NCBI GenBank assembly: GCA_001599675.1
Contig: BCHP01000008.1
Span: forward strand, 1,236,627-1,300,626
Source: Basipetospora chlamydospora
Taxonomy: Eukaryota > Ascomycota > Sordariomycetes > Microascales
Reading direction: 5' to 3'
DNA length: 64,000 nt
This document shows, in pieces, positions 43,001 to 53,301 of this stretch (within the stretch, counting starts at the first letter, position 1; each line of letters begins with the position of its first letter). The notes below the pieces were generated by a model, which saw only the letters and a list, made by a program, of their open reading frames with translations, was not told the origin of the DNA and made no database searches. The position numbers and the translations under genes were made by a program.

Positions 43001-45151
43001 CGGGGGACCAAGACAGTCGTAGACGATGGACGAGATTCCCTGCCGAATAGCAGTAGGGAGAAGCCGGTCGATGTTCTCCGCAACGAACTGGGGACTGGTG
43101 CCAAGTAACTGGAACGTCCGAATTGGCGCGCGCGGAAACAATTTTAGTAGAATGGGAAGACGAGAAGGACAACTTGTGAGTTGGTGTTTCCAGGAATCTC
43201 GCTGGGAGTTTTTGCCGTCATCATCCTCGCTCCCTCCTTCAGAACACCAGAGAGCCCAGAGTACGGCCAACTCCTCATCGCCGTCTGCGATAGAGAGAAC
43301 TTGAGCAGCGACGAGGGCAATCCGGAAGGAATCTGAAAGACCCACGTTGAATGTGGTAGAAAGAAGATTTGGGCGGAGCAGTGACTTGTGATCGAGAGCA
43401 CTCACAGTGTCCTCCATAGCCAGATAGTGTGTGCGAGACCACATGGTCATCCAGAACTTGACAAGGTCCCAGTCCTCGAGAAGGGGGCTGATAGCAACAT
43501 TCTCAGAGCTCTCTGAAACCCCTTGGTCGTAATGCCACAGCCAAAATCTGACGGCATAGTCAAGGAAGGGCCAGCTCGAAGCCGACGTGTTGTACTCGCC
43601 AATCGCAGCACTTGGGTTCGACCTCCCCCAATAACGCATGTATCGGAGGCAACAAATAGCCATGTCCATATGCGTACCGGCACCGACACTTGGGATAGTC
43701 GTTGTGAACACCTGATCCGGGTTGCCGTTGTCGAGGTAGTGTCCCAGGACAGGGTGGGACGGGCGCAAGTATCCGCCTTCTTCAGAGACCAGACCTGCCA
43801 ACCAGACACGGAGATCGTACTCGATATCGAGTGGCATGTCGTTAGAGATCCCCCCAGAGTCAGGGGCCGAATCTACCACCGAAAGTGCTGCGGCGAGCTC
43901 TTGAGTTGTCAGCGGTCTCGCGGAAACCCGTACCAGTGACAACAGAGTATGTGCGGATGGGTATGCCGCCGCACCCGGAATGTGGTCAGAGGCCGGAGCC
44001 GAAACCTGAGCCATGGTGGATTCAAGCCATCCGAAGCGGTCTGAGCCGAGTAGCAGGTTCCTATCCACGTCCAGCTGCCGTATGCTAAGCCCGGGGCGAA
44101 CATCCAGAGTAGAGAGGTAGGCGATGGGAAGCAGAGAATCATGATGAGCGTCATAGCATCGTGTGACTGTAGACATGATCTTGAACTTCAAGTCTTGTAG
44201 AGCAGGCCTCGAGTCGAAAAGCCGGTCAATCCAGTTATCGAAGTCGGCAAGCACCGCAGGTCTCACCTCCTCCGTTCCGAGGAAGACTTCCGTAAGGTGC
44301 GCCCCCTTGATGTTCTCGCCTGTTCCGTGAGGCTGTACAACCAAAAGCTTTAGGCGCCTCTCTGTAGACTTCACGAACTCTGCGAGGCGTCTAACCACAG
44401 AAAAGATCTCCGATGAGAAGGAAGCGTATTCTGTGAAGCCCAAGACAATTATGCGCTGCTGGTTCGGGCCGTCGGTTGTTAAAAGACACTTAAGCGCCGC
44501 CCAAAGCACCGCTTCGGTGAAGTCAAGATCATGTCCCTGCAGTGCTGATCGTAGATCATAATCAAGATCTGGGGGAATGCTCGTGGCGTCACTGGGTTGG
44601 CCGGACCCAGCAAGCAGCTGGTAACAGAGTTGCGCGAGGAGTTGCGTGGTAGAAGCGTGTTGCCGTGGTGAAACACCCACCAGGACTCCTGCTGGGCGGG
44701 CTTCTGGAAACGAGGTAGCAAGACTCCCGAAGAAGGTTGCCAAGAAGAGCGAGTGGGAAATAGCTGGCGGAACGTTGAAGATGACGGCTTTCTCGTCCGG
44801 CCCAGGGTAGGGGAACCTCTCTAGCAGCGAGGCCACGCTGTTGAACGGGAAACGGGCAGAGGGCTCCGGGAATCTCCCAGGGTTGCTGTGCATGAAGGTA
44901 AAAAGAGCCCCATGGATATAAGGTGCTGGTTCCATGCCTTCCCCGGCGTCGTCGTCGTTGCCGGATAAAGGACGGTCCAGCTCTCCCCCGGCGGACTCGG
45001 AAGAACTGCCTCCGGCCACGGAATCGTTCGAGTCGGAGGGTTCGCTGTCTGAGGACTCACTGTCGGAGAAGGTCAGAGACCACCCACCCAGGCTTTCGTC
45101 GCCAGAGTCCGCGCGCGCGCCATCCTGGGCGGCATCCCCATTCTGCGACAT
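40068..45151 (-). CDS. NLR-like ankyrin protein with C-terminal ZZ zinc finger
   Basis: Two exons, 45151-40328 and 40241-40068, join in phase and give 1,665 residues. Residues 1-75 are acidic and Ser-rich. Residues ~100-600 resemble a fungal STAND/NACHT module plus helical winged-helix-like region: SVASLLERFPYPGPDEKAVI precedes the place of the P-loop, but the Walker A residues are missing (VIFNVPPAISHSLFL), and the Walker B position reads RIIVLGFTEY. From ~800 to 1,480 there are many ankyrin repeats (GNTPLHLAVLNGHVDIVLLL, RTPLHFACGQGNLAAVRFLV, GWTPLHWACRQRNAEVVRFL). After a disordered acidic linker the splice joins CFSCFI to VIVGDLWTCDSC, giving a ZZ finger (HDETCFSCFI, CDSCRDFHLCSKC). Fungal NLR-like proteins act in non-self recognition; an ATP-independent role here is inference. 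It is divergent from the subtilase gene. Confidence 0.85.
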
Positions 45152-46302
45152 GATGTGTTAGAAACCCGGCGCAAAACGTGTCTGTATCGGTGTTATCGGA
45201 AAGTGAGGAATAGATTTCGACAACTCGAGACAATAGCGGCTGCGGGGATGGCGGTGCCGTGGTGACGGTGTAGTGAAAGCCATGTTGGACACGCAAAGTT
45301 TGGACCCTTGAGGAGCACCCCGAGGGTCGGTAGGATCCTCCATTCCATTCCACTTGCGCTTCCATTGGATTCCACTCAACACCCCAGGCTGCCATGCTGC
45401 CCTATGTTGTCTGCCAAGAGGCTTGTAGTTCGAGGTACTTTGTTGTACCGCGCGAGCCTGGTGCGTGCCGCAGCCGACGCTGTCCGGCGCTTTGTTGGGT
45501 GCCCCAAGCCAGCCCCTGAAAAGGTCGACCAGGCTCGTGCAACCACACTGGTGTGACGAGTTTCGTAAGATTGGTAATATGGGGCGAGATATAGCTGCGT
45601 GTTCCGAGGCGGGATGTATTGATGTTATTCGTAGACCCCACGCTTCAAAGTGGCTGCAGGATGCGCTGAGTTAGTGACTGTATCAATATATGCACGGATA
45701 GCACACCGGGCGGCATGTACTCGTAAATGCCAATCTGCAGCCGCGTTGAGGTTGTCTTACTATTTATTCCTTTCTAAGCTGTCAGAAAACCATGTTAATC
45801 CGCAAGGATCAGCAGTATTAGCGACTATATCAAGCAGCTGTGTTGGTGTGACTATGCACGGTTGGGTCGCAGGACGGATAAGTGCCAACCTGCGAATATC
45901 AACTAGGATTCCTAGCTATATTCCTAGCCTAGGAATATTGGAGAATCGTAATATACGAGTACCTTTCCGAGCTGTCGGCAGCCTCTCGCTCCTGAAGGGT
46001 CCTGCGCTATGAATGGCTACAGCAAGAGTGTGTGATTGCGACTGCAGATTTCTCGCAGGACCAAGGAGGCCCGAACAAGACGAGAGCCACCCGCTATACA
46101 TCTGTGAGCTGTCGGAAATCCATGTCGACCCTGAAGGTGGAGGAAGCGGGCCGAGGACGGATACCCCTCAGCCTGCCCTCGGAGGATTGCGGCCATGGGG
46201 CACTAAATGGCGCCCGTTTCGCATGACCTCCTGGTCTTGATCATATTCTATTGCTAATCTAGTGTGCCTTACAACACGCCAAAAAAACAGCCAGCAAAGA
46301 CC
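45152..46302. promoter_or_regulatory. Divergent promoter region with diverged ~150-bp repeats
   Basis: This separates the NLR-like gene (-) from the subtilase gene (+), so both promoters lie here. Its right half (45655-46150) holds a run of diverged repeats described separately. No complete gene is supported. Confidence 0.6.
45655..46150. repeat. Three diverged copies of a ~150-190-bp repeat
   Basis: Blocks recur in the same order: TTAGYGACTRTATCAA at about 45672 and 45818; AARTGCCAAYCTGC at about 45727 and 45882; and an AGCTGTCRG-type block at about 45777, 45967 and 46106, whose first and third copies continue to a CCATGT word. Most differences are C/T or G/A transitions, as expected from repeat-induced point mutation or long neutral decay. 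Confidence 0.6.
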
Positions 46303-48748
46303 ATGGACTTTGAACTCGACGATCACGGCTACGGGCACACAGAAGATGAGCACGGTGACGGTGACAATAGAAGGAAACCGTTTAAAGAAATCGAAAACAA
46401 AGAAGATGAACACAATGACAACAGCGAAGAGTGTAGCGACAGCGACAGCAATAAGAACGACGGCGACGAGAACGACGGCGACGAGAGCGACGGCGACGAC
46501 AAGAGCGACGAGGACAAGAGAAAAGACCTGTACGAAGCAATCAAAAACGATCCAGATAAGGAGTTCATGGATGAAACAGAAAACACGGAGAACAAAGCGG
46601 CCTTCTTCGACGATGTCGTCTTCAAGAGTTTCTATGAAAAATATCATCTCAAACTTGAGGAGGTCCTCTTCATTTGGACGAAAGGCCGCCGCGCCGTCGA
46701 AGACACAGTCCTCCACCACATCGTCAACCACCGTGAATCCAAGGAGTTTGGCATTCTGAAACTTCAGCTGCTTGCCAGGCTAATCCTCACAATCGCATTC
46801 GAGAAAAAGCCTGACTCGATCCTGGTGCCAGCTGATGATAAGAGTGGGAGGCCTGCCGTGCGCTACAGCAATATTCTGAGCATCGGGCAATTCGGCAAGG
46901 ACGAAGAAACATGCCTCCATCAAGCAGTGCGTTGCAAAAACGTCCATATTCTTCAGGTCATCTGCTACAAGGGCTTCAACAAGTGGGATGATGCTCTTGC
47001 TAAGGCCATCGCAACCCCCTCAAACGGCCAAACCTGTCTCCACGCCGCTATCAAGGCCGATGAAGAAGTGAACCTGGATCTGCTCGAGCTCCTCCTCGAA
47101 AAGTCGGACGATAGGGCGCTGTTGAATGAGCGCCGCGGTGGCACTGGAAACACTCCGCTTCACGACCTTGTCGACGCCGAGAGGTGCAAGATTTATGTCA
47201 AGCGATGCCCCCGGGAGCCGTGCGCGAAATGCAAAAAGAAAACCAAGCAGGGGGAAGGGCACACGGACGGCAAAGCATACAAGAACAAGTACATTGAGAC
47301 CCTGCGGATTCTCGTCGAACGTTGCCCAAAGGCCATGGTGACGACGAACAAGGCGGACGAGACGCCCTACCTGTTCAACAAGACCACCCGAGCCGGGAAG
47401 AAGATCTTAGCTGTCGGTAAGAATTGGAGAGGGCTCGAATTTGACCTCCAGGATAAGAGCCAGACAAGACCCTCGCCGGTTCATCAGGATACAAAACGTC
47501 CAGCGGATCCAGCCTTGAAAGGAAAAGAAGATGGTGGTGCAAAGGAAAAGCGGCACCAGAAGGGGGAAGGGTTGATCCAGCAACATGGACCAACTACGAG
47601 CAAGCCAAATCCATCGGTGAGGGGGAGGGATGGGAAGAATCCCGCTCCGGGGAGCACGGCGGCGGGGGGCCCAGCGCAAGAAACGAAGAAGAAGAGACAC
47701 CAAGATGTGGAGTTGGAATATTTTGATGAACTAGCAGCTGCCGTGGCCAGATTCCTGCTAGAGAGAGCGTTTTCCCAGCACGATTACGCAAACATCTGCA
47801 AGAGCCTGCTAGGAAACATGCAGCGTACGTCTATACCCCCTGAGTCTCTTAACCGGCCGCAGTTACTGACGAGCACCCGCGACCAAAAGAACTTTCAGGT
47901 CCCAAACGCGATGTCAAGTTCATCTCGACCCCGCTCACCGAAAAGACGACGGTGATACGCGGCTCCATGGCACTGGAGACCATCCTGGCCTATGTGGAGC
48001 TTGACCTTGTGCTCGGGCAGCAGTCGGAGCCGGCGGGCACCATGGCCATGATAGGAAAGAACAACGACCTGGCACGGGGCGAGCGGAGGGGGCGCGAGAA
48101 ACGTGTGACCAAGCTCTTCGAGTGGCTCCGGAAGAATAAGAGCGTGAAGAGGATCGTGAAGCTGAGCGTGGACGACGATCCCCATCTTCCATGTGAAGAC
48201 GCGACGATCAAGAAGTGCCTGGAAGGATTCGATATTCGCTGCCTGGACTGGAATAAGGAGGACATTTATATCCCGACTCTGAAGGCTTGCGCCCCCAACG
48301 TCCGCGAGCTCTGGCTCTCATGGAGTGGCCGTGGCTCAACCTTGCTGGGTTGGGCTAGTAAGGATGGGGGCCTGCGGACTCTCGAGCAAGTAAGTGTATC
48401 CGTACCCCGTGGGCCGTGATCATTTTGATGCCTTTTTTTTGGGACAGAAATTGAGGTGAACCCTTTCGCAGCTTAATACGATCCACCTGTCAGTCAGAGG
48501 AGTGAGTATAAAGGGCCCATCCCCCCCTGCCTGAGCTTCAAATCAGCATCCTTGCTAACCGTCTCCTCGTGCTACTGCAGGGGGTGGAATCAGAGGAATG
48601 TACCGAGGAATACCTCGAAAGGTTCAAGAGGCTTTTGAACGACAGCAATCCAAATTCCAAGATCGTCGTACTTGGTCCCAAAGAGAACCAGCGGGAGAAC
48701 CCGGGACATCAGTCGAGTGCGAGTATCTCACAAGTCAAGTATGTTGCT

Positions 48749-48781
<33 letters not shown>

Positions 48782-49883
48782 AGCCCAATCAAGGGCATTT
48801 GATGTCTTTGTTCTAAACCCCTTACCAGCGACTTCTGGGCGCAAACCATGCGTAACTTCACAGAGGCTTTCGAACGCGCTGTGAAACCCGTTGCTCAAAC
48901 CAATGCGAAGCGCATCTTAGTCGGAGTCATCGACGATGGAGTCAGTCTCGAAGAGTTCCCATCGGGGGACCGCTTCCAGGGGTGGGAGTCAGTTCAGGCG
49001 CCGCCTGCCCACAAGAGCTCCGACGTCTGGTACTACTCAACCTCCGGGCACGGGACGAAGATGGTCCAGATAATCCAGCAAATCTGCCCCCATGCAGACT
49101 TTTTCATCGGGAAGCTCGACACCCGGACTCCCCATTTCGGTTCCGTCGCAGCATCAGCCGCCAAGGTGAGAATTGAATAATCACCGCCCACCCCCTCTCC
49201 GCCTCTTGCCCCCACGCCTACAGGTCTGGGACCACAGGTTCCCAAAACTAAGAAATTACACGCAGGCAATTGATGCGGCCGTCAAGAGCGAGTGCGACAT
49301 AATAACTATGAGCTGGAGCATCTACGGGATGAAGGACAAGACCGGCGAGACCGACACGGATAACACCAAGGCCCTCGACGCCGCCATCCACCGCGCAATT
49401 GGTAAGGACATCATCCTGTACTGCGCAGGTCAGGACCAGGGACACTTCGAAAAGACAATGAGTAAGTCCTGGCCGGGCCTCAGCACGAACAAGATGCTCA
49501 AGAAGATCGGCTGCGCAAAGTTCTTCGGCGAGGGGGCAGAGTCGGTCAACCTTCGTCACGTCGACTACCTGTTCCCCGGGACGCTGGCTTACAGCGGGTC
49601 CATCGAGACGAGCAGCTCCGCGGCGACGGCCCGGGCCGCCGGGGTTGCGGCGCTGATCCTCTGGTGTACAGAGGTTTGTCGGGCGCGCGGGGACAAACTG
49701 GACGGCTTCAGCTTCCGCAGAGATGGGAGGATGAACAAGCTGTTTGACAGCTTGAGGAGCGTCCCGGATTATGCCTCCATCGTGGATATCACGGGCATTC
49801 TTAACGCGGCAGCGGCGGGCGGCAAGGATTGTCCGCGCGTGGTGTTCGACATGTGTCGGGAGCGACCCGGGGTGAGAGGATAA
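46303..49883 (+). CDS. Ankyrin-like / subtilisin (peptidase S8) fusion protein
   Basis: Six exons join in phase: 46303-47824, 47899-48389, 48472-48501, 48581-48738, 48829-49165 and 49266-49883, giving 1,051 residues. The ATG at 46303 is the first true ATG. Residues 1-80 are highly acidic. Residues ~200-380 hold ankyrin-like repeats (EETCLHQAVRCKNVHILQVI, GQTCLHAAIKADEEVNLDLL, GNTPLHDLVDAERC). A basic linker follows, then a helical region with short LRR-like pieces. The C-terminal third is a subtilisin-like domain with VGVIDDGV (Asp), SGHGTKMVQII (His) and SSSAATARAAG (Ser), in the right order. There is no signal peptide, so it should be cytosolic. Subtilase domains attached to repeats are known as effector modules in fungal NLR-like proteins; here the NTPase module is absent. 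A 31-base C run lies in intron 4. The neighbour at 49931 is convergent with a 47-base gap. Confidence 0.86.
47787..47901 (+). repeat. Inverted dispersed duplication, left copy (115 bp)
   Basis: This segment covers 38 bases of exon 1, the whole 74-base intron 1 and three bases of exon 2 of the subtilase gene. It is nearly identical to the reverse complement of 53188-53301, differing by a few bases. Confidence 0.93.
48751..48781 (+). repeat. Poly-C homopolymer, 31 nt, inside intron 4
   Basis: There are 31 consecutive C between the GTATGT donor at 48739 and the CCAG acceptor ending at 48828. G-quadruplex or i-motif formation is possible. Length is likely to be unstable between strains or misread. 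Confidence 0.92.
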
Positions 49884-49930
49884 GCTAGGAGATTACTATT
49901 GAGAATTCGATCCTGATAACTACATGTCCG

Positions 49931-50848
49931 TTATTCCTGAGCTTCAGGCAGTGCCTTGAACATGGCAAACTTGCACACCTCAACCAACGGCGCCGTGTCC
50001 AACTTCTTGATATACTCATCAAGGCGGCTCTCCTCCTCGGTCTCCGGGTCGAAAATGACTGCGTCGTCCCTGGGTATAAGACCAAGCGCCTTTTTAACCC
50101 ACTCCTTGGCGTCAGTGACAATGTCCACCTCAGAGTGCACCTTGAACGAGGCCGAGAACTTGTCACTCTCCTCCCCCCTCCTCTCCAGCAAGACCGCCGT
50201 GCGGAAGAAGGTCGGGAGCCCGTTCTTCCGCGCACCGTTCTCAAACAGGTTCCACTCCACCGCGTTGCACCTGTCCGGGTCGCCGGGATGCTCGTCGCGC
50301 TCGTAGTACGAGCACGGCATGCCATTAACGATGGTGGCGTGCGTAAAGTCCCCCGTCTGCGTCAGTTCGTATGCAGTCTTCCCGCCGACCGTAGTGCCGC
50401 CGAACCCGGCTTCGACGGACGCCTCGGTCATGTTTTTACTCTCGACCGCTGTTATTGTCGGCATGAACCCGTAGGTGCCGTGGGGCGCAATCGCGACGAC
50501 ATGCGGGTCATAGAACGTGTCTCGGGCGCCGTTCCCCGAGGCGTTGGGGCGGGATGTGGCAAAGCTGGCCGTGATGCGCAGCGAACGGAAACGCTTCCCG
50601 CGCTCGCGCTCGTGGAGATACCAGCAGAAGATAATTAGGGAGCACGGGTCGCCGTCTGAGTTTGTGCCGTGGATGGTGACGTCGCGGCGGCCGTAGACAA
50701 CCATGGGCTCGCGGCGGTCGAAGCCCGTGATCTTTTCGCGCTGAATCTTGCCCATGTTGCTGATGCGCGGCACGTACTCTCCCGTGTCCTCATCGTGAAT
50801 GGCGATGCCGAATTCAAGTTCGTCCTGCGTTAGGCTGGGGTAGTCCAT
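49931..50848 (-). CDS. Hypothetical protein, convergent partner of the subtilase gene
   Basis: This is a single exon of 305 residues; MDYPSLTQDELEFG at 50848 is the first ATG, because the upstream in-frame extension has no ATG. The sequence alternates short hydrophobic strands and turns (PMVVYGRRDVTIHG, CSLIIFCWYLHER, FRSLRITASFATSR, HVVAIAPHGTYGFMPTITAV), which suggests a beta-rich fold in the N-terminal two thirds and a helical acidic C-terminus (DPETEEESRLDEYIKKLD). There is no signal peptide, membrane helix or familiar motif. I do not recognise the family. Its stop lies 47 bases from the stop of the subtilase gene on the other strand, so the two 3' UTRs must overlap. Whether they work together is unknown. 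Confidence 0.72.
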   Translation of the reverse strand: MDYPSLTQDELEFGIAIHDEDTGEYVPRISNMGKIQREKITGFDRREPMVVYGRRDVTIHGTNSDGDPCSLIIFCWYLHERERGKRFRSLRITASFATSRPNASGNGARDTFYDPHVVAIAPHGTYGFMPTITAVESKNMTEASVEAGFGGTTVGGKTAYELTQTGDFTHATIVNGMPCSYYERDEHPGDPDRCNAVEWNLFENGARKNGLPTFFRTAVLLERRGEESDKFSASFKVHSEVDIVTDAKEWVKKALGLIPRDDAVIFDPETEEESRLDEYIKKLDTAPLVEVCKFAMFKALPEAQE

Positions 50849-51964
50849 GATGTTTGCTTTGCGATGGAGATAGGGGATGGGGATTAACACCGACGCCCTA
50901 TTGCGAAGTTTCTGGTGAGGATCGCTGAACGAAGTTCGGGAGACATTAAAGTGCGTTGGCTTCAATAGATATCCTTCATGAGTCTACGCCCGCACTTGCA
51001 CCAGATTCCACTCAACTCAAGCGAATATGCTGGCCCATGGGGGACTGCTACAGTTGGGCCAGCCAGTCGGAGGCCTATACCGGCGAGTACCTTGGAGTAC
51101 GGGCTTCGCACCCCCAGCCAAGATGACACCCCTGGCCGCATTGACTATCTCGCCATTAGGTCGGATGGTGCACCAGGCTCCGTAGCGGGGTAGAGGTGCC
51201 GTGGCGGTCCACACACAGGGCCTTGTACTACCCACCTTCAGAAAGACGCGAGGTCCTGCAGGAAGTGTGACGTAGCCTGCGGGCAGGAGAGATTGGAAGG
51301 CGAGCGAGCTGGCACGGGATTGGGAGCAACTGGCTGAGCTGCATCTCCGCGGAAACTTCGCACAACCCTCGGGCCTTCTGCACGTACAGAAACTGCATAC
51401 CATAAGCAGCTGACGGGGGGGTGCCGGCTTCTCCTAAATGATAGTGTGAAGCTGAAGAAGCCTTGAGAGGGCTGAACAAGAAGTACCTCGAGGTCTAGTA
51501 GCTAAGAATTGTGCCCCTAACCAGAATTCAAAATACCCCGAGGTGTAATATATAGATCAGAACGGTGTCCCCGCTTGTGACATTCTCCGGGAGAGGTGAT
51601 GGACGGGACGAGCCGCACTCCTGGGGACGATCCTGCCGTCTAAGCGAAGATAGGCGGGCCTAGGACGGAACGAGCAAGACGCGGCCCCAATGCGCACTAA
51701 TAAAGAATGTTAAACAGTTAACCGCCTAGCCCTGCTAGTTACGTTAGTGATAATGAATAGCAATGCCCGTGATAGTGTACTCGGTCCATATTTGTTTTTC
51801 CTTGCCCTTTCGCGCTTGATAGCCATCTATATGCTACACCCAAACCTCGGACCTGTTATAGACAACAAGCCCGTCACCAAGCGTCAGACCACACTCTTAT
51901 ACGCTGGTTTAATACTAGGTTATTAGCTCGATTATAAAACTGTTATTCTTCTAACGCTTGCCAG
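50849..51964. other. Intergenic, becoming AT-rich
   Basis: No gene is supported. The second half (about 51680-51960) is clearly more AT-rich than its surroundings and full of TTA, TAA and ATTA words, consistent with decayed repeat DNA. It ends at the first readable exon of the CorA-type relic. Confidence 0.5.
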
Positions 51965-53226
51965 GTGCCGCTACCTCAGGTTTGCTACCGAAATCAAGCC
52001 AGCCGCCAAGACTGATGCGGGGGACGAAACTGGCGGGAACGAGACAGGCCCTCAGAAGAAATTCCTCCAAGCGAGGAGTCTCCATAACGGGTTTATTGAA
52101 ACCCGCAAAAAGGACGTTGTTCATGGTTGTAGAACTCTTGGTGAGTTTTATATCAACATCTTGTGACGAGTGGGGACCGGCACGAAGGGATGGACAAAAG
52201 CAGACTAAAGAGGCAAGACAGATTCGCCAGTGACATGGTGGAGCGCAACCGCAGCCAGGTGGCGTCGAGATATTTTCACGGGAACATGCTGGATGAAAGG
52301 GACATGGAGGAGTGGGACATACTCAGGGTCGACCAGCTTTGGATGTGGATCATCGACGAGAGTGAGTCGCTGCCCTCTTCTATACCCGTTGTTGGGGACT
52401 AACTAACACCCGTTCCTTTTGATTCTTTTTTTAGAGACGATCGTTACCTCTTCCACACTTTCCTTCGACGGTGCCAGGGATTCAGTGATAGAGAGCGTCC
52501 TTGGGCTCCTTGGCAAACGAGCCGAAGACCCCAGGCTCCACACGCAGGCGTCCGAGACCGACATCCGGAATCTCAGCAGAGTCATTGTTCAGGCGTGCTG
52601 TGACTTTTACGACGACGCCTGGAGGGACTCTGTAAAAAGCATGGAGTCGGTTCGCCACATCTTCCCCAACACTATCAACGACATTGTAAGTGGATAGGAA
52701 TTCCTCATCTCCCTCGCCGCAAAAGTTCAAGACCTTTACCCGTCAGGCAATTAGGGAAGCAGACCTGTCAAAAGCTGCCGGCAGGGACAAGGATGACAAA
52801 CTAAAGAGAGAGGAGAAGAGCAGGCAGAAGCGCCACACTGACATGAAGAACGGCATCTCAAGAACGTCAAAACTGTTTTATGGGATTAGGGACACGACGG
52901 ACGAGCTAAAGATTCTGCTAACTCCGGCCACCCACCAGGAGGAGCTACAGGCGAAGCTGTGCGAAGCGGAGGGGAGCGACGACTGCAAAGGCCGGCAATA
53001 TCGTCGATGACGTGCGGGAGAAGATCAGCGTAGCGAACAAGATCCGGCAGGCTGTAAGCTGCCCCTTTTCTTACAGCGAGGGGCGAGCTTTTTCTAGCGC
53101 AAGTTCTCTTCGAGGAAGCTCACGGGCCATGTTTAGGTTGAGACGACCCTCACGCTACAGCAGAGTAAGCTTTCCATCCTTCAGAACGACCTGAAAGTTC
53201 TTTTGGTCGCGGGTGCTCGTCAGTAA
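51965..53226 (+). pseudogene. Truncated ankyrin/CorA-type gene with frameshift
   Basis: Exon-like pieces can be followed: 51965-52140 (FLQARSLHNGFIETRKKDVV, then HGCRTL), about 52188-52361 (VERNRSQVASRYFHGNM, then DILRVDQLWMWIIDE), 52435-52685 (KTIVTSSTLSFDGARDSV, then FYDDAWRDSVKSM), 52747-53055, and 53138-53226. RTL followed by DQLWMWIIDEKTIVTS is typical of the cytosolic domain of fungal ankyrin proteins with a C-terminal CorA-like channel. Near 52989 one extra base shifts the frame; the intended reading resumes as AGNIVDDVREKISVANKIRQ. The last exon reads VETTLTLQQSKLSILQN and then enters the inverted 114-bp duplication and stops at 53224-53226. The two membrane helices expected next are not present. 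The 5' ankyrin part is also missing. This is a relic cut at both ends. Confidence 0.68.
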
Positions 53227-53301
53227 CTGCGGCCGGTTAGGAAACTCAGGGGTATAGACGTACGCTGCATGTTTCCTAGGAGGCTCTTGCAGATGTTTGC
53301 G
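53188..53301 (-). repeat. Inverted dispersed duplication, right copy (114 bp)
   Basis: Read on the minus strand this repeats the exon 1-intron 1 junction of the subtilase gene, including an intact GTACGT donor and TTTCAG acceptor. It sits at the 3' end of the CorA-type relic and supplies its stop codon. It differs from the left copy by one length change and a few substitutions. Confidence 0.93.

Noticed and set aside
47825..47955. Subtilase gene ending at the stop at 47953-47955
   Set aside because: A canonical intron (47825-47898) restores a long frame with correct phase into the catalytic domain, so that stop lies in an unused frame.
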